Origin: Enoplolaimus lenunculus
Lineage: Eukaryota > Nematoda > Enoplea > Enoplida > Thoracostomopsidae
Direction: 5' to 3'
DNA length: 64,000 bases
Assembly: GCA_030248215.1 (NCBI GenBank)
Contig: JASANG010002723.1
Location: 62,001-126,000, forward strand
A program made the position numbers and the translations under genes. Positions 57,822 to 64,000 of this stretch are shown here, in pieces. The stretch's first letter is position 1; every line of letters starts with the position of its first letter. The notes beneath the pieces are model-generated. The model saw only the letters and a list, made by a program, of their open reading frames with translations. It made no database searches and was not told the DNA's origin.

Positions 57822-58141
57822 GTCCCAGTGTCGCCACCACTGCGAAGGTTGTTCTACAACGTTTTGTGGCCACATAAACACTGTGAATGTTCGACAAACG
57901 ACGCCCAGCAACAATTGGTGTAACTGGATATTCGTTTCCGTAATTTTTACTATCCGTTTACCCTCTGCAGACAACTTGTCCACGGACAGTGTTTTAAAGC
58001 CTAAACATTTCGGCTCTTGTACACTTCAAAACTTGTACGCTTAGGCTGTGGCAACTTTTAAACTGAAGATTGTTTGACTCTTTATCCTTGTCTAACTACG
58101 TCTTTTCGTTTTAAGGAACGGATACCACGCGCCACACAACA
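57822..58141 (-). mobile_element. LTR-like end with primer-site-like motif (retroelement fossil)
   Basis: Read on the minus strand, a 301-bp segment from TGTTGTGTGGCGCG (58141) to CTTCGCA (57841) is followed one base later by TGGTGGCGACACTGGGAC. The TGGTGGCGACA core also follows the LTR-like unit at 5662-6138. It is probably a remnant of a related family. No second LTR was seen and its age is unknown. Confidence 0.3.
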
Positions 58142-58440
58142 GATATGTTTTCATTTTTTTGACTGTTGAAATTTGCAATTTTTTATAGACTCCCATGGGT
58201 TGTGTGGCCTTTCGTGCTTGCGTCAAGTTTTAGTTCTAAAACCGAGAAAATTAGTCATATTTCTTTCTCACATCTTGATTAGACGTCTCGATAGAAGCCA
58301 TTTTTTATGCATCTTTTTTTAAACATTTTGCTATTAATTTTTTACTTTACTTCATTTATGTTGAGTTTTAGTGTATTTTCAAATTAATTACATTATTCGT
58401 GGAATAATATGTACTGACTTTGTGGTACGTTTAGTGCCGG

Positions 58441-58610
58441 ATCAGGAATGACTGGGGCCTCCCAAAATTCCATAGTGAGACCCTTTGCGACAATCAAAAT
58501 ATTTTTCAAATTTTTTGTTTATAATTTTGTTAGGGGTGGGAGCCCCTCTTTCGGTGGGGCTCCCAATTGGGGGATATGAGTGGTGGTTGTTCCGACCCTG
58601 GCTATATTGC
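58441..58610. repeat. Interspersed repeat (copy 1 of 2), about 170 bp
   Basis: It shares with 58950-59115 the order CCTCC.AAA, AGGACCC/GAGACCC then TTTG.GA..ATCAAA, TTTGTTT, a G/C-rich block with GGGGCTCCC or GGGGACCCC, and GGTGGTTGTTCCGACCC or GGTGGCTGCTCCGGCCC. Confidence 0.6.
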
Positions 58611-58659
58611 AATAAGGTGTACTTGAATACGATTTTATTCAACATTCGTAGGGTTGACG

Positions 58660-58730
58660 CTGTATTTTATTGTGTTGCACGCCGCCGCACGCGCCGTACG
58701 CCGCTATGCGTTGGTAACTATAATATGGGT
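58660..58730. repeat. GC-rich foldback-type fragment
   Basis: CACGCCGCCGCACGCGCCGTACGCCG in AT-rich DNA, with GGTTGACGCTGTATTTTATT upstream, is reminiscent of family F ends and interior. Confidence 0.35.
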
Positions 58731-58949
58731 AAAATCGATTTGGTAACGTGCAGTGAGTATAGCGCAACCTTTAGGCTTAGGTCGAGGACCGATATTAAGC
58801 GCAGTTTTAGAATTAATTTTCTAAATAAACACATAATATTTTTACAGTTTTTTGAGTTTATGGTTATGTATATATATATTCATTCTCATTAGCGTTATTG
58901 AAGCGGTTTTGCATTTCATGGCGTCATTTAATTTGCCATATTAAGAACG

Positions 58950-59115
58950 CTAAGGTGGACAACCCCCCTCCAAAACACAATTCTGGAGCGGGGTCCTTTG
59001 TGATGATCAAATTTTGAAATTATTTGTTTGAATCTTGTCACGGTGGCGTCATTTTGCGGCGGGGACCCCAAATCGGTTGTATGGGCGTGGTGGCTGCTCC
59101 GGCCCGGGCCATATT
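58950..59115. repeat. Interspersed repeat (copy 2 of 2), about 170 bp
   Basis: This is the partner of 58441-58610 in the same orientation, about 510 bp downstream. It is non-coding. Confidence 0.6.
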
Positions 59116-59653
59116 CATCAAACATGCTTAAGTTAACAGCAAATTTTGTAAAGTTTCACATTACGCCTAAGCTAAAGCTTAACGGCAGTTGATAGAGCGT
59201 GTGTAAAATGGGTCACTAGTTAAAATTAATTTTATTGCTATAACCCGTTCATTAATTTGAACATAGAAACGCTTGAGTTCCGGTGTATATGGCTAAAACT
59301 ATTACGTTCAACCGTACAAGAAAACATTTTTCAAATGGCAAAAGTATGAAATGGGAACTTTTTGACAGTTTGAAATCTCAGAGGAATTCCACTTACGCTG
59401 AGTTGTTCGTGACTTCGTAGTTTTAGCTGTTTTAATATTAATTGAGAACAATAAGGTTACGGGCCAAGAAACGGTACTCTCACGTTTTTATCGAACCAAA
59501 TTACCTTTCTTAAACGTTAGGATCGGTTTCGTCTTTATTGCGGATCAAACACGTCTTGTTTTCAAAGCGACTTAATTTTAAACCAGACTTTCAACCGTAT
59601 GGATGGATTGGTGATTAAGCTTAATCTTAGTACATGCTGTGTACTCTTTTTTG
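59116..59653. other. Unassigned AT-rich sequence
   Basis: Nothing recognised. Confidence 0.3.
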
Positions 59654-59837
59654 GGATGGTGCTATACTTTTGATGACGTCCGGCGCCGTTCGGCACCGTG
59701 CCACAACGCACGTTTATTGCCATAACTTATAGCGTATGAATTAATAAAAAAACGTTTTCTGACGGGCGACGCCGTTGGACGCCGATCGACGCCGTTGGAC
59801 GCCGATCGACGCCGCACGTCAAGTATAGCGCCATCCT
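59654..59837. mobile_element. TIR element F (copy 3)
   Basis: The ends GGATGGTGCTATACTTTTG and the complement of GGATGGCGCTATACTTGAC are inverted. The interior has GC-rich direct repeats GACGCCGTTGGACGCCGATC in tandem. Confidence 0.7.
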
Positions 59838-61162
59838 AAGACATATGAAATATGGCGTAAAATAGCAATAAAAGCATTTTGAGTTTTGCTATTTTGAATG
59901 CAACGAAAATACAAATTTTCATAGTTGCGAAGTGTACAATTGAAACGGTTACAGGTTTAAATAAATTTCAAACTGTGATAAAGCGTTTTAAATTTTAAAC
60001 TATGCCCAAACATGGTGAATTTTTCACTAAAATAAAAAACTGGACCAGCTGCAAAAAAGTGTTACTTGTTTACTTTTATTCGCACTAAAATTATATTTGA
60101 ACAAAGGCAAAAATCCCCCTACGACATGTTCATAAGCCTAAAGATTAAACCTTAACCTAAACCAATGAGCAATCATAAAGCCTATTAAATCCAATGAGTT
60201 TAATATCGTAAGCCTAAACCTACCATATTAATCTAATCCATTTGTGGTGGGAAATGATTTTGGTGGTGGAAGTAGGTATAAAGTATGCAAAGTTTGGCAA
60301 AATTTGTGTTTACCTCTCAGAAAACGATAAAAAATCTATCAGCAATAACGACCGGTTTAAGCAGCATATTAATGTTGTAAATATCTTAGCTTCAGGTACA
60401 AACTTTGTGCTACGTACATCGTTTGTCTGACAAAAAACTCATTTTATCGTCAATTCGTGTCTTAATCTGTCAGTGTTTAATCCTTAGGATTAATATTTGA
60501 CAAATGAAGCTTTACTGTAAGGATATTGATTTTTAACGAAAAAGTTTATCTTTTTACCTTATTGCACATTAGTCAATGAATCAATCTTTATGGGTTGAGT
60601 TAAGCTTTGCTGGCTTACACGAACTGTAATTTTACAAGTTTGGCCCATGTTACTTTTACGGCCGTCACGATTTCTGGTGGGTATGTGAAGGAGTAGGCTT
60701 AGATTCTAGACTACATTATTTTTTGCTTTTTCAATGCTTTAAGCTTAGACTTAAATCTTATACGTTTAATCTACTGCTACGGCCCCAAAACTAACGTTGG
60801 CCGCTAGTTTTTTAAAATGTCTTTGAATTTGTTGAAAATTCGAAAATCAGTTTTTTAATTTAAATTTTTACGTAATTTTATAATTTTCAAAGGCGAATGT
60901 GTGGTGGTGGCATTGTTTGTTGTGTTCTGATATAGGATTTCAGACTATAAAAATATGCGAAAGGGATCAAAAGGTACACGCACCAAGTTGCCAAATTCTA
61001 TTGCAGTTTCACCAGTTATAGCCATCGGATTTCAAACAAACAAACTTCTATACAGTTGTGGATATTAAGAAATTTTATAGTTGTCGAGAATTTGACACAG
61101 AAAAAAATTGGTTTTGAAATTTATTGAACTTCGGTTCACTGGTTCAAAAGCAATGAATCGTA
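59838..61162. other. AT-rich sequence with degenerate TTAGGC-like and GGCCGTC repeat ends
   Basis: At 60125-60240 CCTAAA/CCTAAC words recur. At 60645-60800 an element-like block begins GGCCCATGTTACTTTTACGG and ends CTGCTACGGCCCC, related to the D family. No gene was recognised. Confidence 0.35.
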
Positions 61163-61350
61163 CACTGCAAAAAATGGTGAGTCAAATGGACTCTCTTTGA
61201 ATTAGGCTCTACGGGACTGCACAAACTGAGTCAAATTCGACTCACTAAAGCCGCACGTTTGACTCTGGCGGAGCCGAATTTGACTCAGTTTGTGTAGACC
61301 GTAGAGCCTATTTCGGAGAGAATTAATTTGACTCACCATTTTTTGCAGTG
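61163..61350. mobile_element. TIR element, CACTGCAAAAAATGGTGAG ends, 188 bp
   Basis: Almost perfect 25-bp inverted ends continue into a foldback body (GAGTCAAATTCGACTCA, TACGGTCTACACAAACTG partners). The CACTG start and GAGTCAA words make it a cousin of element C. Confidence 0.8.
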
Positions 61351-61913
61351 TATCAACAACTTGCGATAACTTCTATACACATTTGAGAATACTAAACAAA
61401 TCAACAAAACTTCTATATTTGGTAAAAATTACAACATTGCGTAGATTTATCAAGAAATTGCCATAAAGAAAATTGATTTACTTTAATATTGAAGTTCGAA
61501 TTGCTATGAGCCCTATCACCAATTGGCGATAAATGCTGTACATATTTGAGAATACAAGCCAATATCATTTCTTTAAGTTGTCACGTATAACATCTGCCTC
61601 GGGCACATGAAAATATATAAGTTAAAATTTCAATTTTGCAATCTATTTTTTATCCAAACAACATCCAGTAGTTAGGCTGCTGTTCGCTGCAGGCCAGTCT
61701 GCATCACTAAAATAGAACACTACTATTCGTTGTAGTTGATGCAATCGAAAAACTATATTAATATTGAATAAACCAAGACAAAGCTTAAGGTGGTAATCAA
61801 ATAGTAAACAAGCGCTTCATAGCAGACGATAGTCCAACTGTCGTATATAATTTAGTTCAAACTAAAATGTTCTTGAGCAAAAATTGCTAGTTTCAGGCTG
61901 TTATCATTGCGCA

Positions 61914-62081
61914 GGCCACTGTATACAACACGGCCGCGACAGTAGTATAAGCATATTCCTAAGCCTAAGCGTAAGCGTGAGAATAAGCTTATGCCTAAGC
62001 CTAAGAAAAAATTAGTCTAAAACTTGCACTATTTCAGATACATAGGAAAACGTTGCGTCCCTGATCTTTATATAAACCAAT
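61914..62081. mobile_element. TIR element D (copy 5), TTAGGC-bearing
   Basis: AAGCATATTCCTAAGCCTAAG in the interior is almost identical to copy 2 at 46229-46382. The ends (CGGCCGCGACAGTAG; CGTTGCGTCCCTGATC) are more degraded. Confidence 0.6.
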
Positions 62082-62466
62082 GCGGGTATATCAAAAATAG
62101 TCTTAATGATTTGTCGTGTAGAATTTAAATTTAGAAGCATATGGGTTGATTGTTGGATAGGTTTTTAGTGTTGATGAGGCTAATTTTTGTTGTAATGTTG
62201 GTGTTAAACGTTTCATAAATGTTTAATATTTTTTTCACAGCTAAGATCGAATCACTGTTTTGGTTCCTGTTTCCAAACATGGGCATTATTTCAATTTCAG
62301 TTTTTAAATTCTTACGTATTAACTTGAAATATTTTCATGGCTGTAAAATACCACACATGCTGTAGATTGTTGTTCTACGTTGTCATGAAAGCACTGGCGT
62401 ATCCAGGCTTTGTTTTTAGGAGGATAGTCTTGTGTAGGACATGAAAGCATTTCACTTAAAGTGGTT
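62082..62466. other. Unassigned AT-rich sequence
   Basis: Nothing recognised. Confidence 0.3.
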
Positions 62467-62677
62467 GATGTAAAGATCGAGGGCGGAACGTTTTTCTGTT
62501 AAACTGAAATAGAGCAAGCTTAAGATTTAGACTAATTTTTTGTTTAGGCTTAGGCTTAGGCGTAGGTATAAGCTCATGCCTACGCTTAGGCTTAGGATTC
62601 GGCTTGGGCTTCGGCTTATACTTAGGATGAAGAATATGTTAATTAAACCTGTTCTAACTGGCCCTTAAAGATATGGT
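62467..62677. mobile_element. TIR element D (copy 6), reverse orientation
   Basis: GGGCGGAACGTTTTTCTGTT at the left and GTTCTAACTGGCCC at the right enclose TTAGGCTTAGGCGTAGG runs: the TTAGGC strand reads forward here, opposite to copies 2, 3 and 5. Confidence 0.65.
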
Positions 62678-62751
62678 GAGCGGAGTACCACGGGTAAGGA
62701 AAACAAGTATACAGAAGAAATATTGTTACTTCAGACAACTTTTTACTTTCA

Positions 62752-62957
62752 GAGGCGAATCCAAAAATTTCTGACGGAGGGCGGGCTCTCAGATGTTATG
62801 AAATGCAAAAAACTGTAAGGTTGACCATTTTATCACCAAAAATTCTGCGGGAAAGTTGTCAAAAATTGAAAGGTAGGGACATGGACCTTACCATTTTAGC
62901 ACAAAAAAATTTCTGATGTGGGGCGGACGCACCCCGCTGAATCCGCTAGTGATTACT
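62752..62957. repeat. Interspersed repeat shared with 35340-35590
   Basis: It begins AGAGGCGAATCCAAAAATTT and contains GGTTGACCATTTTATCACC and GGACCTTACCATTTTAGC, matching the 35.4-kb copy on the other strand. Confidence 0.5.
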
Positions 62958-63028
62958 TTGCATTTATTCTTGCCGACAAACATGTACAGATGACGTTAAA
63001 GTCGTAACATACAACTGAAACAACTTTT

Positions 63029-63295
63029 ATGCTGAGTTGTTTCTATGGAGTGCGATCGGTGTTCTCGAACGTGGAAAATACTTACAGAAAAATGATTAAA
63101 ACAAACCGGAAATCACAGCCAGGAGGAGCGCTTTTTAACCGTCATCATAAAGTTTTTCATAGTTTCATCAAAATTATGCGTCAAAAACTTGAAAATGATG
63201 AAAATATTGAATTTTTGCGGCAATTTCAACGTTTAGAAAAGCAAACATTTGAACTTCAGTTTCTGATATATTTTTTCATTTTAAATTTTACATAA
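63029..63295 (+). other. Unassigned ORF, 88 codons
   Basis: A natural-looking, charged frame (GGALFNRHHKVFHSFIKIMR, then LENDENIEFLRQFQRLEKQ) follows an acceptor-like CTTACAG at about 63088 and could be an exon with helical, coiled-coil character. No family is recognised and no partner exon was found. Confidence 0.3.
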
Positions 63296-63463
63296 AATGT
63301 AGCACACAAGAAACTGTTCTGAGAACTTCTACACAACGATATGAGACGCTTTATACATGAAAGCTGAAACGCCCCACTTACGTATTTTGGGCTAGTTTAT
63401 AACGTTAACATATCTATATATGTACATAAATGTTTTTGTCAGCGCTGTACGGTAATGTTGTGC

Positions 63464-64000
63464 ACCGGCCAGGAACCGGCCGGCCGGCGAAGGCCGGTAA
63501 TTCCTTAACGCAGAAAAACTGAAAAGCTTGTTACATCATAAATTTAATATTTTTAGACATATTTAGATTTCGATTCCAAAACTTTCAGCTAAAATCTAAC
63601 ATGTTGCCTACTCTTAACGCAGGCGTGCATTGATGTCTGTTATGTCTACGCGGCATTCCTGCTTGTTTTGTCCCGAGACAGTCCTATGTTTCGCAACGTA
63701 ACACGGGCCAGTATTCTGATCATTGAAAGTTTTGTTGTTATTGGTTGGTAGCAGAGTGATCAGTAATATTTTGCAGAGTTATTGTGGTACATAAAATATG
63801 TAGAAACAATGCGGTAAAACTGTACTGAACTTGTTCTTTAATAGTTTAAGTATATATTACAACGAGGTCATTATTGAATTACTGAGCGTAAAATGTTCGG
63901 TAATCTTTTAGAAACGTAACGATATAAGTATACCATAAAAATTTTTGATAATTTTTGAAATTTTGTATATTGGCCGGCGGCCAATGGCCGGCCGGCCGGT
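63464..64000. mobile_element. GC-ended TIR element (CCGGCC), cut by the window edge
   Basis: CACCGGCCAGGAACCGGCC at 63463 and the complement of ACCGGCCGGCCGGCCATTGG at the window end form inverted GC-rich ends around an AT-rich 0.5-kb interior. The right end may continue beyond position 64000. Confidence 0.6.

Noticed and set aside
57609-58044. Cys-rich plus-strand ORFs
   Set aside because: They run antisense across the LTR-like unit and its primer-site motif. No family is recognised.

Overview
This is an AT-rich, intron-bearing animal genome segment in which only a small part of the sequence is clearly host coding. The rest is a dense mosaic of short terminal-inverted-repeat (TIR) elements, satellites, minisatellites, tRNA-like repeats and retroelement fossils. 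TTAGGC-type motifs (the nematode telomere repeat, read as GCCTAA on the other strand) recur inside satellites and small TIR elements. Together with a DEG/ENaC channel exon and C-type-lectin-like exons this suggests a nematode or a related invertebrate, but the lineage is an inference.

The main gene lies on the minus strand from about 43.4 kb down to 17.1 kb. I reconstruct eight exons with compatible splice sites and phases. Exon 1 (43186-43354) encodes the first membrane helix of a DEG/ENaC sodium channel. Exon 2 (38553-38651) carries the family signature FPAVTICNNNPYK. Exon 3 (36684-36801) resembles the start of the channel 'finger' domain. Exons 4 and 5 (34982-35150, 23949-24214) together make one complete C-type-lectin-like domain (CTLD1). 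Exon 6 (21842-22270) is a single-exon CTLD2. Exons 7 and 8 (19404-19581, 17140-17247) make most of CTLD3. If exon 3 is truly spliced to exon 4, the product is a DEG/ENaC first membrane helix and early palm joined to a CTLD array, which I do not know as a described architecture. The second membrane helix and the thumb domain were not found. Two adjacent genes, a broken channel gene and a lectin gene, remain possible.

Layout: 0.4-1.6 kb nested TIR elements; 2.4-5.2 kb unassigned sequence and a diverged tandem repeat; 5.66-6.16 kb an LTR-like promoter with a primer-site-like motif; 9.15-9.48 kb a foldback element with a 59-bp palindrome; 9.5-15.35 kb satellites rich in TTAGGC-like words; 15.35-16.9 kb a minisatellite split by a PIF/Harbinger-like element; 17.1-43.4 kb the minus-strand gene. 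Its introns hold tRNA-like tandem repeats, a 9-bp minisatellite, a Ty3/gypsy fossil (26-31.8 kb) and many TIR elements. From 40.6 to 57.3 kb there are several copies of a TA-targeting (pogo/Tc1-like) element. Around 46.6-49.1 kb there are small unassigned ORFs, including a convergent inverted pair. Near 52.3 kb is an ORF resembling a degenerate P-loop. From 58 to 64 kb more TIR elements follow, ending with a GC-rich element cut by the window edge.

Splice sites were placed by eye from GT/AG context, protein similarity and phase. No RNA evidence or database search was available.
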